Source: Leifsonia poae (GTDB lineage: Bacteria; Actinomycetota; Actinomycetes; Actinomycetales; Microbacteriaceae). From it: 64,000 nucleotides of DNA. Shown here piece by piece: positions 1-12,100 of the stretch. The translations under genes were made by a program, and so were the position numbers. Under the pieces are notes generated by a model that made no database searches, was not told where the DNA came from, and saw nothing but the letters and a program-made list of their open reading frames with translations. The stretch covers positions 878,636 through 942,635 of the forward strand of contig NZ_BSEN01000015.1 in assembly GCF_027921845.1 (NCBI RefSeq), given 5' to 3'. Positions within the stretch are counted from its first letter, which is position 1; every line of letters begins with the position of its first letter.

Positions 1-82
1 TGCAGCAGGTGCTCGTGCGGGTCGATCCCGACGCAGAGGCGCCCTTCGCTGGCGAAGACTCCGGCGAGCCGGTCACCGAAAC

Positions 83-86
<4 letters not shown>
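1..86 (-). CDS. pyrF: orotidine 5'-phosphate decarboxylase, N-terminal fragment
   Basis: This would be the last step of UMP synthesis, decarboxylating OMP. Only the first 28 codons are inside the window; the gene runs off the left edge. It starts at a GTG whose last bases form the carB stop (GTGA overlap), so it is translationally coupled to carB. The visible peptide contains [13 protein letters not shown], the substrate-binding start of the actinobacterial (type 2) PyrF barrel. Position after carB matches the standard actinobacterial pyr operon. Confidence is limited only by the short length seen. Confidence 0.85.
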
Positions 87-3366
<3,280 letters not shown>

Positions 3367-3367
<1 letters not shown>

Positions 3368-4563
3368 TAGTTCTGGCCTTCGTTCTCGGTGGCGGTCGGG
3401 TAATCGGACGCCGGCACGCCGGACGGCTTCTCGCCGGCGGGCTTGCGGATCATGTCGATGAAACGGTCGAACAGGTAGTTGGCGTCGTGCGGTCCGGCAG
3501 CGGCTTCGGGGTGGTACTGCACGCTGAACGCATCGAGGTCGAGGCAGTTGAGCCCCTCCACCACGTTGTCGTTGAGGCTGAAGTGGCTCACCTCGACGCG
3601 GCCGAAGCCGGCGGGCGAGTCGAAGGTGCCCTCGATCGGTGCCTCGACTGCGAACCCGTGGTTCTGGGCCGTGATCTCGACGCGGCCGGTGCGCTTGTCG
3701 AGCACCGGCTGGTTGATTCCGCGGTGCCCGAACGGCAGCTTGTAGGTCGTCAGGCCCAGCGCGCGGCCGAGCAGCTGATTGCCGAAGCAGATGCCGAAGT
3801 ACGGCACTCCGGCGCGGAGCACCTCCTGGAGCAGCTGCACGTGCTTCTCCGATGCGGCGGGGTCGCCGGGACCGTTCGAGAAGAACAGCGCCGACGGCTG
3901 CAGCTCGAGCACGTCGCGGGCGCTGACCATCTGCGGCAGCACGTGCACGTCGAGTCCGCGCGCGGCGAGGTTGTTGAGCGTCGAGGTCTTGACGCCGAGA
4001 TCGAGCACGGCGACCGAGCCGATCTTCTCGCCGACGGCGGGCACCGTGAAGGGCTCCGGGGTGGAGACCTCGGCCGAAAGGTTGCGCCCCGCCATCCCGC
4101 TGCCGCTGCGAACGAGGTCGAGCTGCTCGCTCTCGCTGAGCTCGAAGTCCGGACCCGAGAAGATGCCGGAGCGCATCGCGCCGGCCGACCGGATGTGGCG
4201 GGTCACCGCGCGGGTGTCGATGCCGCTGATCCCCACGACGCCCTGAGCGACGAGGTCCTCGTCGAGGCTGCGCTGGGCGCGGAAATTCGACACGACGCGG
4301 GACGGCTCGCGCACGACATAGCCGGCCACCCAGATCTGACGCGACTCCATGTCTTCGTCGTTGGTGCCCGTGTTGCCGATGTGGGGCGCCGTCATGAGGA
4401 CGATCTGCCCGGCGTACGACGGGTCGGTCAGCGTCTCCTGGTAGCCGGTCATGCCGGTGGAGAAGACCGCTTCGCCGAGGGTGCGGCCGACCGCCCCGTA
4501 TGCCCGCCCGACATAGCGGGTTCCGTCTTCGAGGACGAAGACGGCAGGTTGTGCTGCAGCCAC
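3367..4563 (-). CDS. carA: carbamoyl-phosphate synthase small subunit (glutaminase)
   Basis: Hydrolyses glutamine and channels ammonia to CarB. The N-terminal CPSase domain ([16 protein letters not shown], then STGMTGYQE) is followed by a class I glutamine amidotransferase domain with the nucleophile elbow [10 protein letters not shown] (Cys) and the His-Glu pair in QYHPEA. The chosen GTG at 4563 follows GAGGTG at about four bases and gives 398 residues. An in-frame GTG at 4575 would add four residues and overlap the upstream gene but has no good ribosome-binding site. It lies between the PH-like gene and carB in the pyr operon. Confidence 0.96.
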
Positions 4564-4564
4564 G

Positions 4565-5101
4565 TCACACCTCACTTTCGGTGGTCGATCCCGCCGAGTG
4601 CGTGGCGGGGAGAAGGGTTTCGATCGCGGCGATCAGCGGCGCGCGGTCAGCCGGGTCGGCGACCCGGAAGTAGCTGTCGGCGGCAGTGCCGCCACTGGTG
4701 GTCCACGAGAGGCGGATGAGTCCGTCCTTCTCGACCACGCGGTCGATCGTGACCGTGGCGGTGGCGACGCCGGCGATCGCCTCGGATCGCACGAACACCG
4801 GCGCTTCACCGGTCACCGCGATGGTGACCCCCGCGTCGGCGACGGTGACGGTGGCCCGCCCGCGGAACGACAGCCCGGGCAGGGCGAGACGTTCGAGCGG
4901 CTCACCGCCGGCGGTGGTCGCGACGTAGAGCGCGTCGACCTCTGCCAGGGGCAACTCCGTCGTCTGCGCGGGCGCTCCCACGGGATAGCCCGACCCCGCG
5001 CCGGCGTCGCGACGGGCGCGACGGCGCCAGCCGAGCCACATCAGCAGGAACGCGGCGGCCAGAACGACGACGACCACGATCGTGGGGAGGAACTTATCCA
5101 C
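4565..5101 (-). CDS. membrane-anchored PH-like protein of the pyrimidine operon
   Basis: Function is unknown. One N-terminal membrane helix (about residues 4 to 24, rich in Val, Ala and Leu) is followed by a basic stretch WRRRARR, which suggests a cytoplasmic C-terminus. The remaining 140 residues look like an all-beta PH-type fold. A gene of this kind sits between pyrC and carA in many actinobacteria (Rv1382 in Mycobacterium tuberculosis), so its place is conserved, but no enzymatic role in pyrimidine synthesis is established. The start at 5101 (GTG) follows GAGGGTG and lies inside the end of pyrC; a GTG at 5110 is an alternative. No catalytic motif is visible. Confidence 0.8.
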   Translation of the reverse strand: MDKFLPTIVVVVVLAAAFLLMWLGWRRRARRDAGAGSGYPVGAPAQTTELPLAEVDALYVATTAGGEPLERLALPGLSFRGRATVTVADAGVTIAVTGEAPVFVRSEAIAGVATATVTIDRVVEKDGLIRLSWTTSGGTAADSYFRVADPADRAPLIAAIETLLPATHSAGSTTESEV

Positions 5102-6449
5102 GGAGAGCACCCTCTTCCGCGCCGGCGAACGAGCGGGCCCTGGCGGCGACGACGTCGGCCTCGACGACCACGCCGTCGAGCACCGTCGGGTAGCCGTGAT
5201 GGAAGGTCGCCACCACCCGCCCGGGGAGCGTCATGGACAGGTACGGCGAGTTCACGCCCTTGCCCGCCAGGTCGGCGGTCGCGAATTCACGTGACGCCTG
5301 CGGGTCGTACAGGGTGAACTCCGCGGGCGCGCCGGCCTCGAGCGCGTGGCCGTGCCCGGACAGGCGTCCGATGCGAGCCGGGGCGGACGAGAGCACCCGC
5401 GCGACGTCGGACCAGCCGAGCATCCCGTTCTCGACCACGGAGGCGTGCACGACGGAGAGCGCGGACTCGAGCCCGACCATTCCGAACGCCGCGGCATCCC
5501 ACTCGCAGTCCTTCGACTCGACCGGATGCGGGGCGTGGTCGGTGGCCACGATGTCGATGGTGCCGTCGGCGAGGCCGGCGCGGAGCGCCTCGACGTCTTC
5601 CCGGCGGCGCAGCGGCGGGTTGACCTTGTAGCGGGCGTCGTAGCCCTGCACCAGATCCTCCGTCAGCAGCAGGTGATGCGGGGTGACCTCCGCGGTGACG
5701 TCGATCCCCCGGGCCTTGGCCCAGCGGATGACGTCGACCGAACCGGCCGTGGAGACGTGGCACACGTGCAGGCGGGAGCCGACGTGCTCGGCGAGGAGCA
5801 CATCGCGCGCGATGATCGACTCCTCCGCCACAGCGGGCCAGCCGGTGAGCCCCAGCTCGCCGGAGAGCGCCCCCTCGTTCATCTGTGCGCCGATCGTCAG
5901 TCGCGGCTCCTGCGCGTGCTGGGCGATGACCCCGTCGAACGCCTTCACGTACTCGAGGGCACGACGCATGAGAAGCGGATCGGAGACGCACTTACCGTCG
6001 TCGGAGAACACCCGCACCCGTGCGCGGGAGTCGGCCATGGCGCCGAGTTCTGCGAGACGCTCTCCCTCGAGTCCCACGGTGACGGCGCCGATCGGACGCA
6101 CAGTGGCGTAGCCGGCCGCATCACCGAGGCTCAGCACCTGCTCGACCACCCCGGCCGTGTCGGCGACGGGCGACGTGTTCGCCATCGCGAACACCGAGGT
6201 GAAACCGCCGGCGGCGGCCGCGCGCGTGCCCGTCAGCACGGTCTCGCTCTGTTCGAAGCCCGGTTCACGCAGGTGCGTGTGCAGGTCGACGAGCCCAGGG
6301 AGCGCGATCAGTCCCGCCGCGTCGACGACCGTCGCGCCCGGAACCGAGAGACCTGCTCCCACTTCGGCGATCCGTCCTCCGTCGACCAGCAGGTCGGCCG
6401 TGCGGCCGTCGGCGAGCGTCGCGCCCGCGATCAGATATGTCTCGTTCAT
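5094..6449 (-). CDS. pyrC: dihydroorotase
   Basis: Cyclises carbamoyl aspartate to dihydroorotate, the third step of pyrimidine synthesis. The 451-residue length and the metal-binding motif DLHTHLREPG near residue 55 indicate the larger amidohydrolase (class I) type used by Gram-positives, unlike the shorter E. coli enzyme. Later landmarks are FSDDGK, CHVSTAGS, TPHHLLLTE and ATDHAPH, which carry the remaining metal ligands and catalytic Asp. It starts three bases after the pyrB stop and its end overlaps the PH-like gene, so it is an inner member of the pyr operon. Confidence 0.97.
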   Translation of the reverse strand: MNETYLIAGATLADGRTADLLVDGGRIAEVGAGLSVPGATVVDAAGLIALPGLVDLHTHLREPGFEQSETVLTGTRAAAAGGFTSVFAMANTSPVADTAGVVEQVLSLGDAAGYATVRPIGAVTVGLEGERLAELGAMADSRARVRVFSDDGKCVSDPLLMRRALEYVKAFDGVIAQHAQEPRLTIGAQMNEGALSGELGLTGWPAVAEESIIARDVLLAEHVGSRLHVCHVSTAGSVDVIRWAKARGIDVTAEVTPHHLLLTEDLVQGYDARYKVNPPLRRREDVEALRAGLADGTIDIVATDHAPHPVESKDCEWDAAAFGMVGLESALSVVHASVVENGMLGWSDVARVLSSAPARIGRLSGHGHALEAGAPAEFTLYDPQASREFATADLAGKGVNSPYLSMTLPGRVVATFHHGYPTVLDGVVVEADVVAARARSFAGAEEGALRG

Positions 6450-6452
6450 GTT

Positions 6453-7406
6453 CTATGCGTCTTCCCGATCTCCACCGGACAGCAGCAGATACAGCGCCGC
6501 CATCCTCACGGACACTCCGTTCGCGACCTGTTCTCTGACGGTCGAGCGGGGCGAATCGGCCGCCGCCGCCGAAATCTCCAGGCCCCGGTTCATCGGGCCG
6601 GGGTGCATGACAATGCTATCGGTGCGGAGCCGGGAGAGGCGCTCGTCGTCGAGACCCCAGCGCCGCGCGTACTCGCGGGTGTTGGGGAAGAACGCCGCAT
6701 TCATCCGCTCGGCCTGGATCCGCAGCATCATGATCACGTCGGGCCCGGCGTCGATGGCCGCGTCGAGGTCGAAGCCGATCTGCGCCGGCCAGCCGCTGAC
6801 ATCCACCGGCAGGAGGGTCGGCGGGGCGACCAGGGTGACGGTGGCGCCGAGGGTCTCCAGCAGCCAGACGTTCGACCGGGCGACCCGCGAGTGGAGGATG
6901 TCGCCGACGATCGTCACGGTCACACCGTCGAGGTCGCGTCCGCGCGATGCGGCGCCGTGGAGCCGGCGCCGCATCGTGAACGCGTCGAGCAGAGCCTGCG
7001 TCGGATGCTCGTGCGTGCCGTCGCCGGCGTTGATGATGCCGGCGTCGATCCAGCCGCTGGTCGCAAGGGTCTGCGGGGCTCCGCTGGCGTGGTGCCGCAC
7101 GACCACGGCATCCGCGCCCATGGCGGCCAGGGTCTGAGCGGTATCTTTGAGACTCTCGCCCTTCGAGACGCTGGACCCCTTGGCGCTGAAGTTGATGACA
7201 TCGGCGGAGAGGCGCTTGGCCGCCGCCTCGAACGAGATGCGCGTGCGCGTCGAGTCCTCGAAGAACAGGTTGACGACCGTCTTGCCACGCAGGGTCGGGA
7301 GCTTCTTCACCTCGCGGTCCTGCACATCCGCCATGTCCTCGGCGATATCCAGCAGCCGGATGGCGTCGTCGCGGCCGAGCGTCCTGGTCGAGAGCAGGTG
7401 CCTCAT
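6453..7406 (-). CDS. pyrB: aspartate carbamoyltransferase catalytic subunit
   Basis: Condenses carbamoyl phosphate with aspartate, the committed step of pyrimidine synthesis. The carbamoyl-phosphate loop STRTRISFE near residue 51, the conserved [10 protein letters not shown] and the late HPGPMNRG motif are all present; 317 residues is normal. No pyrI regulatory subunit is seen, as expected for actinobacteria. The ATG overlaps the pyrR stop by four bases (ATGA), which couples its translation to pyrR and so to any PyrR control at the pyrR ribosome-binding site. Confidence 0.98.
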   Translation of the reverse strand: MRHLLSTRTLGRDDAIRLLDIAEDMADVQDREVKKLPTLRGKTVVNLFFEDSTRTRISFEAAAKRLSADVINFSAKGSSVSKGESLKDTAQTLAAMGADAVVVRHHASGAPQTLATSGWIDAGIINAGDGTHEHPTQALLDAFTMRRRLHGAASRGRDLDGVTVTIVGDILHSRVARSNVWLLETLGATVTLVAPPTLLPVDVSGWPAQIGFDLDAAIDAGPDVIMMLRIQAERMNAAFFPNTREYARRWGLDDERLSRLRTDSIVMHPGPMNRGLEISAAAADSPRSTVREQVANGVSVRMAALYLLLSGGDREDA

Positions 7407-7951
7407 GCGCTCGCCTCCCCCGTCTCCTCGATCGTCACGGATTCGTCGCCGTCGATCTCGGTGAGCCGCACATTGATGCGCTCGCTCGCAGCGCTCGGCA
7501 GGTTCTTGCCCACGAAGTCCGCCCGGATGGGCAGCTCGCGGTGGCCGCGGTCCACGAGCACGGCGAGGCGCACGGCACGTGGTCGCCCGAGGTCGCTGAT
7601 CGCGTCGAGAGCGGCCCGGATCGTGCGGCCGGAGTAGAGCACGTCATCGACGAGCACGACCGTCTTGCCGTCGATCGAGCCGGGCACCGAGGTGGGCGCC
7701 GGGGTGCGCGTCGGGTTCCGCGAGAGATCGTCGCGGTACATCGTCACGTCGAGCGCGCCGACGAGGTCGCCGGTGCCGGGCTCGATCCGCTGGATGTTCT
7801 CCGCGATGCGCTGCGCCAGGACGACACCGCGCGTGGGGATCCCGAGGATGACGAGGTCGTTCGTACCCCGGTTGGACTCCAGGATCTCGTGGGAGATCCG
7901 AGTCAACGCCCGGGTGATGTCAGCGTGTTGCAGCACAGTGCGTACTGTCAT
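7403..7951 (-). CDS. pyrR: bifunctional pyr operon regulator / uracil phosphoribosyltransferase
   Basis: PyrR binds pyr mRNA in response to UMP/UTP and can also convert uracil plus PRPP to UMP. The PRPP-binding motif [17 protein letters not shown] (near residue 96) and the early GIPTRG element identify the family, and 182 residues is the usual size. It is the first gene of pyrR-B-C-(PH-like)-carA-B-pyrF. A strong AAGGAGG ribosome-binding site precedes the ATG, and a PyrR-type RNA element lies a few bases further upstream, consistent with autoregulation. Confidence 0.97.
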   Translation of the reverse strand: MTVRTVLQHADITRALTRISHEILESNRGTNDLVILGIPTRGVVLAQRIAENIQRIEPGTGDLVGALDVTMYRDDLSRNPTRTPAPTSVPGSIDGKTVVLVDDVLYSGRTIRAALDAISDLGRPRAVRLAVLVDRGHRELPIRADFVGKNLPSAASERINVRLTEIDGDESVTIEETGEASA

Positions 7952-7956
7952 GCCGA

Positions 7957-7992
7957 CCTCCTTCCCCGCCTCACTGGACGGCTGTTAAAGGA
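7957..7992 (-). promoter_or_regulatory. PyrR-binding mRNA hairpin overlapping the pyrR ribosome-binding site
   Basis: Read on the minus strand, 7980 to 7967 is CGTCCAGTGAGGCG. It matches the PyrR-binding consensus known from Bacillus (ARUCCNGNGAGGYU) at 12 of 14 positions. CGUCC can pair with GGCG around the loop. Below this, UCCUU (7992 to 7988) can pair with AAGGA of the pyrR Shine-Dalgarno sequence (7963 to 7957). PyrR binding would therefore hide the ribosome-binding site. Translational repression by PyrR is established in mycobacteria; its use here is inference. Confidence 0.7.
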
Positions 7993-8007
7993 TGTCTACC
8001 GTGGACG

Positions 8008-8036
8008 AGCATAGCAGGACGCCGGCTGGCGTCTGC
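8008..8036 (-). promoter_or_regulatory. candidate promoter of the pyr operon
   Basis: In the roughly 100-base gap upstream of pyrR, the minus strand has TATGCT (8013 to 8008) as a possible -10. The matching -35 (GCAGAC) is poor. Transcription from here would include the whole PyrR hairpin in a leader of about 50 bases. This is weak evidence resting on position and one hexamer. Confidence 0.3.
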
Positions 8037-8053
8037 CGACCTCGGAGGGCCTG

Positions 8054-8794
8054 TCAGTTCTCCGACAGGAAGGACCGGAACGCCGGTCCGTCGTCCACTT
8101 TGCCCGTGAACAGCTTGCCGTCGACGAGCACCGTCGGCGTCCCCTCGATGCGGTCGAGCACCTTCTTGCCGTCGACGGTGATCGGACCGGTCTGCGAGTG
8201 CGCGGTGTTCGCCTGCGCCCACGACTGGTACGGGCCGCTGTCGGCCAGGCAGTTCGAGATGTCCCCGATGCCGGCATCCGTCGCGAGCTTCGCCAGCTGC
8301 TTGTCGGTCAGGCCGTCGCTGTTCTCCTCCGGCTGGTTCGAAAAGAGCGCCTGGTAGTACTCGAGAGCCCTGGCCGGTTCCTTCACCGCGACACAGGTGA
8401 GCGCCGCGACGGCACGGGTCGAGTATCCGGTGCCGTTGGAGAGGCGGTCGAGGAACGTCAGCGGATGCAGCCGCAGGGTGATCGACCCGTCGGCGACCGC
8501 CTTCGAGAGCGTCTCGCCGTTGGTCTTCTCGAAGATGCCGCAGATCGGGCACATCGGGTCGAACCACAGATCGACCTTCTTGTCGCCCGTTCCTGCCTGG
8601 ATGTATCGCTCGTCGAAGTTCACCGCGCCGTCGACACCGGTCGGCGCCTTGGCGGTCGACGACGGGACGGGAGACGAGCCGCCGATGAGCGAGCACGCGC
8701 TGATCCCGGTCGCGAGGGCCATGGCCACGAGAACCGCGCCGAGTGCCCGCAGGCCGCGGCGGCGCGTGGGTCGGACGAGGGTGGTGCTGCTCAT
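8054..8794 (-). CDS. DsbA-family thioredoxin-fold lipoprotein
   Basis: Probably an extracytoplasmic thiol-disulfide oxidoreductase. The N-terminus has a basic start, a hydrophobic stretch and a lipobox ending ISAC (about residue 26), so it is likely a lipoprotein on the outer face of the membrane. The redox motif MCPICGIF (CxxC) sits near residue 82, and a late cis-proline loop GTPTVLVDG completes the thioredoxin fold. The chosen ATG gives 246 residues; a GTG 18 bases upstream is possible. It follows nusB by 37 bases and precedes the pyr operon. Substrates cannot be read from the sequence. Confidence 0.85.
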   Translation of the reverse strand: MSSTTLVRPTRRRGLRALGAVLVAMALATGISACSLIGGSSPVPSSTAKAPTGVDGAVNFDERYIQAGTGDKKVDLWFDPMCPICGIFEKTNGETLSKAVADGSITLRLHPLTFLDRLSNGTGYSTRAVAALTCVAVKEPARALEYYQALFSNQPEENSDGLTDKQLAKLATDAGIGDISNCLADSGPYQSWAQANTAHSQTGPITVDGKKVLDRIEGTPTVLVDGKLFTGKVDDGPAFRSFLSEN

Positions 8795-8831
8795 TCTGCT
8801 CTTCTCGCTCACCTGGTGACGTTCCGCGGCG

Positions 8832-9248
8832 CTAGTGGGACTTGTTCTGGGAGATCTTGGCCAGCAGCCCGTTGATGAAGCCGGCCGAGTCGTCGGTCGA
8901 CAGCACGGTCGCGGCTTCGACGGCCTCGGAGATGGCGACGCCGTCGGGGACCTGGTCGTTGAACAGGACCTCCCAGACACCGATCCGCAGGATGGCTCGG
9001 TCGACGACCGGCATCCGCGCGAGGGTCCAGCCCTGGGCGTACGTCTCGATCTGCTCGTCGATCTCGTCGCCGTTGTCGACGACCCCGTCGACGATCTCCC
9101 GCGCATACATCCACGACGCCTCGCGCTGCGGCTCGTTCGCCGCGCGCTCGGCCTCGGTCGCGAGGGCCTGGTTCAGCGGGATCTGCCGGATGTCGGCGCC
9201 GTACAGCACATCGAGGGCGCGCTTGCGGGCTTTGGTTCGTGCACTCAT
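8832..9248 (-). CDS. nusB: transcription antitermination factor NusB
   Basis: NusB binds boxA RNA together with S10 (NusE) in antitermination complexes, mainly on rRNA operons. The protein is a compact, all-helical 138 residues opening with MSARTKARKRALDVLYGADI, the typical family start, and containing the conserved late segment DRAILRIGVWEVLF and the alkaline-to-acidic tail VAISEAVEAA. It lies 23 bases downstream of efp, as in most actinobacteria, and is probably co-transcribed with it. Confidence 0.95.
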   Translation of the reverse strand: MSARTKARKRALDVLYGADIRQIPLNQALATEAERAANEPQREASWMYAREIVDGVVDNGDEIDEQIETYAQGWTLARMPVVDRAILRIGVWEVLFNDQVPDGVAISEAVEAATVLSTDDSAGFINGLLAKISQNKSH

Positions 9249-9271
9249 CGGGTGGTCGTGTCTCGGGCGAT

Positions 9272-9835
9272 CTAGTCGTTGACGCGGCCGAGGTAGTCCC
9301 CGGTGCGGGTGTCGACCTTGACCTTGGTGCCCTGCTCGAGGAAGAGCGGGACCTGGATCTGGTAGCCGGTCTCGACCGTCGCGGGCTTGGTGCCGCCGGT
9401 GGAGCGGTCGCCCTGCAGGCCGGGCTCGGTGTAGGTGATCTCCAGCACGACGGAGGCCGGGAGCTCGACGTAGAGCGGCTCGCCCTCGTGCAGCGCGACG
9501 GTGACGTTCTGGTTCTCGAGCATGAAGTTGGCCGCGTCGCCGACGACGACACCCGGAACGGAGAGCTGGTCGTAGTCGCTCGTGTCCATGAACACGAAGC
9601 TCTCGCCGTCCTGGTACAGGTACTGGTAGTCGCGGCGGTCGACGTTCGAAGTCTCGATCTTCGAACCGGCGTTGAACGTGCGGTCGACGGTCTTGCCCGA
9701 GGTGACGTTCTTCAGCTTGGTGCGCACGAAGGCGCCGCCCTTGCCCGGCTTCACGTGCTGGAACTCGATCACGGTCCAGAGCTGGCCGTCCATGTTGAGG
9801 ACGACGCCGTTCTTGATGTCAGCAGTAGTTGCCAT
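9272..9835 (-). CDS. efp: translation elongation factor P
   Basis: EF-P enters the E site of ribosomes stalled at polyproline and stimulates peptide bond formation. The three beta domains are covered in 187 residues. The loop that reaches the peptidyl-transferase centre reads [10 protein letters not shown] near residue 29, with the conserved lysine kept. The C-terminal signature around [13 protein letters not shown] is intact. I chose the ATG giving [10 protein letters not shown], the usual family N-terminus, rather than the in-frame start 72 bases upstream. It follows aroQ, with about 100 bases that probably hold its own promoter. Confidence 0.96.
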   Translation of the reverse strand: MATTADIKNGVVLNMDGQLWTVIEFQHVKPGKGGAFVRTKLKNVTSGKTVDRTFNAGSKIETSNVDRRDYQYLYQDGESFVFMDTSDYDQLSVPGVVVGDAANFMLENQNVTVALHEGEPLYVELPASVVLEITYTEPGLQGDRSTGGTKPATVETGYQIQVPLFLEQGTKVKVDTRTGDYLGRVND

Positions 9836-9926
9836 GCCTGTGTTCCGTTCGATTGGGAGAAGTTGCGGGTGGATGCGCGCCCAAGGCGGTCCACGGTGGC
9901 TGGCCATCCGGCGGCAGCCTCAAGAG

Positions 9927-9955
9927 ATTCTAGTTCTCAGCGCGCGTTTCGGCGA
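9927..9955 (-). promoter_or_regulatory. candidate efp promoter
   Basis: Minus-strand TAGAAT (9932 to 9927) is a good -10 hexamer placed just past the end of aroQ, with a weak TTCGCC 18 bases upstream as -35. It would give efp and nusB a transcript separate from the aro genes, with a leader of about 85 bases. The call rests on hexamer match and position only. Confidence 0.35.
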
Positions 9956-10386
9956 ATGTAGGCGAGCGCGAGGCGGTAGGACTCGAAGCCGAAACCGGCG
10001 ACGACGCCCGTCGACACCGCGCTGATCACGCTGGTGTGGCGGAATTCCTCGCGGGCGTGCGGGTTGGAGAGGTGGACCTCGATCACGGTCCCTCCCGGCT
10101 TCGTCACCATCGAGACGGCGTCGCGGAGTGCGTACGAATAGTGCGTCCACGCGCCCGCGTTGAGGATGACCGGCTCGCCCGTGTCGGCGGCCTCGTGCAG
10201 CCAGCCGAGCAGCTCGGCCTCAGCATCGGTCTGACGCAGGTCGATCGCGGCATCGGGCGCGTCGGCTTCGAGCACGGCGCGCAGGTCGTCCAGCGTGCCT
10301 GACCCGTAGACGTCGGGCTCCCGCGTGCCGAGCCGGCCCAGGTTGGGGCCGTTCAGTACCAGGATGCGGGAGGCGGAGTCGCTCAT
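9937..10386 (-). CDS. aroQ: type II 3-dehydroquinate dehydratase
   Basis: Third step of the shikimate pathway, dehydrating 3-dehydroquinate. The type II flavodoxin-like fold is recognised from LNGPNLGRLGTREPDVYG near residue 11 (catalytic Arg and Tyr loop), the NAGAWTHYSYALRDA segment and the catalytic His region EVHLSNPHAREEFR. The 149-residue length is normal. It ends the aroE-C-K-B-Q block, six bases after a possible 40-residue reading frame. Confidence 0.96.
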   Translation of the reverse strand: MSDSASRILVLNGPNLGRLGTREPDVYGSGTLDDLRAVLEADAPDAAIDLRQTDAEAELLGWLHEAADTGEPVILNAGAWTHYSYALRDAVSMVTKPGGTVIEVHLSNPHAREEFRHTSVISAVSTGVVAGFGFESYRLALAYIRRNAR

Positions 10387-10392
10387 GACGCC

Positions 10393-10515
10393 TTAGCCTA
10401 CTGGCGCTTCCCCGTCGGCGAGCGGACGCACGCGCACCGCCGACCACGTGTCGTCGCCCGGCTCGATCTGCAGTTCGGCGACGACGGTCTTCACTGCCGG
10501 ACCCGCCGTCGTCAC
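10393..10515 (-). CDS. possible 40-residue protein between aroB and aroQ
   Basis: This reading frame fills the otherwise unexplained gap between aroB and aroQ. Its GTG overlaps the aroB stop as GTGA, the same coupling seen at other junctions in this operon, and its TAA lies six bases before the aroQ ATG. The predicted peptide begins MTTAGPAVKTVV and ends GEAPVG; it has no membrane helix or cysteine. I recognise no family. It could be a real small protein or chance, because open frames are common at this GC content. Confidence 0.4.
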   Translation of the reverse strand: MTTAGPAVKTVVAELQIEPGDDTWSAVRVRPLADGEAPVG

Positions 10516-11603
10516 GAGCCGATCTCTTGGTACGCCGCGAAGAGCAGGCTCTGGTCGGGACCGGCGAGCACGGTGGGCCGCGCCAGGTCGTCGAGCACGA
10601 TGAAGCGCAGCAGGCTGCCGCGCGCCTTCTTGTCGCGCTGCATGGTGGCCAGCAGGGTCTGCCAGCGCCCCAGAGGGTACGTCGTGGGCAGGGTGAGCGA
10701 CTCCAGGATGCGACGGTGCCGGTCGACCACGTCGTCGCTCAGCCGGCCGCTGAGTCGCGCGAGCTCCGCGGCGAAGACCATCCCCACCGACACGGCGGCG
10801 CCGTGACGCCACTGGTAGCGCTCCGCATGCTCGATGGCGTGACCGAGCGTGTGACCGTAGTTGAGGATCTCCCGCAGGCCCTGCTCGGTGAAGTCCTCGC
10901 CGACGACGCGCGCCTTGATGCCGATGGAGAGCTCGACCAGCCGACGGAACTCGGGGCTCGACGGATCGGTCGCCCGGTCGACGTCGCGCTCGATGATGTC
11001 GAGGATCTCCGGCTCGGCGATGAAGCCGTACTTGACGACCTCGCCGAACCCGGCGAGCAGTTCGTTGCGGCCGAGGGAGGTGAGCGTGTCGAGGTCGCAG
11101 ATCACCGCGGCCGGCGCGTAGAACGCACCGACGAGGTTCTTGCCCTCCGCCGTGTTGATGCCGGTCTTGCCGCCGACGGCCGCGTCGACCATGCCGAGCA
11201 GTGTGGTCGGCACCTGCACCAGGCGAACACCGCGCAGCCACGTCGCGGCCACGAAGCCGGCGAGGTCGGTCACCGCTCCCCCGCCGAAGCCGATGACGGC
11301 GTCCGACCTGGTGAAGTCGGCCTGGCCCATGACCTGCCAGCAGAATGCAGCGACCTCGACCCGCTTGGCCGCTTCGGCATCCGGGACCTCGGCGAGGAGC
11401 ACCTCGTACCGTCCGACGAGCGATTCGCGGAGCTCTGCCGCGGCAGCGCCGAGCGTCGGCGGATGCACGACCAGCACCTTGTTCACCCCCGCGCCCAGGT
11501 AGGGCGCGAGGTCGGCGCGGAGGCCGCGCCCGACGACCACCGGATACTGGTCGACCCCCGGCACGAGGATCTCGGTGGGCTGGTCGTGCTCGATGTCGGT
11601 CAT
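10512..11603 (-). CDS. aroB: 3-dehydroquinate synthase
   Basis: Converts DAHP to 3-dehydroquinate, the second shikimate step, using NAD and a divalent metal. Landmarks are the NAD-binding GFGGGAVTDLAGFVAATWLRG region near residue 100, the lysine-containing PTTLLGMVDAAVGGKTGIN loop, and the metal-binding NYGHTLGHAIE. The chosen ATG ([14 protein letters not shown]) overlaps the aroK stop by four bases and gives 363 residues, the usual size; the same frame stays open further upstream but would run through aroK. Confidence 0.97.
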   Translation of the reverse strand: MTDIEHDQPTEILVPGVDQYPVVVGRGLRADLAPYLGAGVNKVLVVHPPTLGAAAAELRESLVGRYEVLLAEVPDAEAAKRVEVAAFCWQVMGQADFTRSDAVIGFGGGAVTDLAGFVAATWLRGVRLVQVPTTLLGMVDAAVGGKTGINTAEGKNLVGAFYAPAAVICDLDTLTSLGRNELLAGFGEVVKYGFIAEPEILDIIERDVDRATDPSSPEFRRLVELSIGIKARVVGEDFTEQGLREILNYGHTLGHAIEHAERYQWRHGAAVSVGMVFAAELARLSGRLSDDVVDRHRRILESLTLPTTYPLGRWQTLLATMQRDKKARGSLLRFIVLDDLARPTVLAGPDQSLLFAAYQEIGS

Positions 11604-12100
11604 CGGTGTCCTTCTTCCACCCAGGCGGCGATCTCTTCCACGATGGTCTCGATGGGCCTGGTCGATGTGTCCGCCGTGTAGTCGGCGAGCGAGTTGTACA
11701 GATCGGAACGTGCCGCGACGAGCCGCTTCCACGACTCGAGGTCGGTCACGAGCGGCCGCTTCGCGTTGGAGATGCGCGACGCGATCGCGTCGGCCTGCAC
11801 CGTGAGCAGCACGACCGTGGTCGCGGCCAGATCGGACTGCGTCTCCGGGTCGAGCACGGCCCCGCCGCCGAGCGAGACCACCCCGGGCTCGGCGATGGAT
11901 TCTGCGACCGCCACCCGTTCGAGCGCGCGGAAGTGCGGTTCCCCGTGCTCGGCGAAGATGCCGGGGATCGGTCCGTGCTGGGCGACGATCACCGCGTCGG
12001 TGTCGACGAATGGGAGCCCGAGCCGTTTCGCCAGGCGCCGGCCGATCCGCGTCTTGCCGGCCGCCGGCGGTCCGATGAGGACGATCGTCACACCGTTCAC
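11600..12100 (-). CDS. aroK: shikimate kinase
   Basis: Phosphorylates shikimate with ATP at the fifth step of the shikimate pathway. The P-loop [15 protein letters not shown] is near residue 9. The DTDAVI motif (Asp binding shikimate) and the SLGGGAV substrate loop follow in the usual order. At 166 residues it is normal. It overlaps aroC upstream and aroB downstream by four bases each, so the three are tightly coupled. Confidence 0.97.
   Translation of the reverse strand: MNGVTIVLIGPPAAGKTRIGRRLAKRLGLPFVDTDAVIVAQHGPIPGIFAEHGEPHFRALERVAVAESIAEPGVVSLGGGAVLDPETQSDLAATTVVLLTVQADAIASRISNAKRPLVTDLESWKRLVAARSDLYNSLADYTADTSTRPIETIVEEIAAWVEEGHR

Noticed and set aside
5346-7637. A 763-codon open frame on the plus strand
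   Set aside because: Mirror frame crossing pyrC, pyrB and pyrR; the real genes overlap neatly and are conserved.
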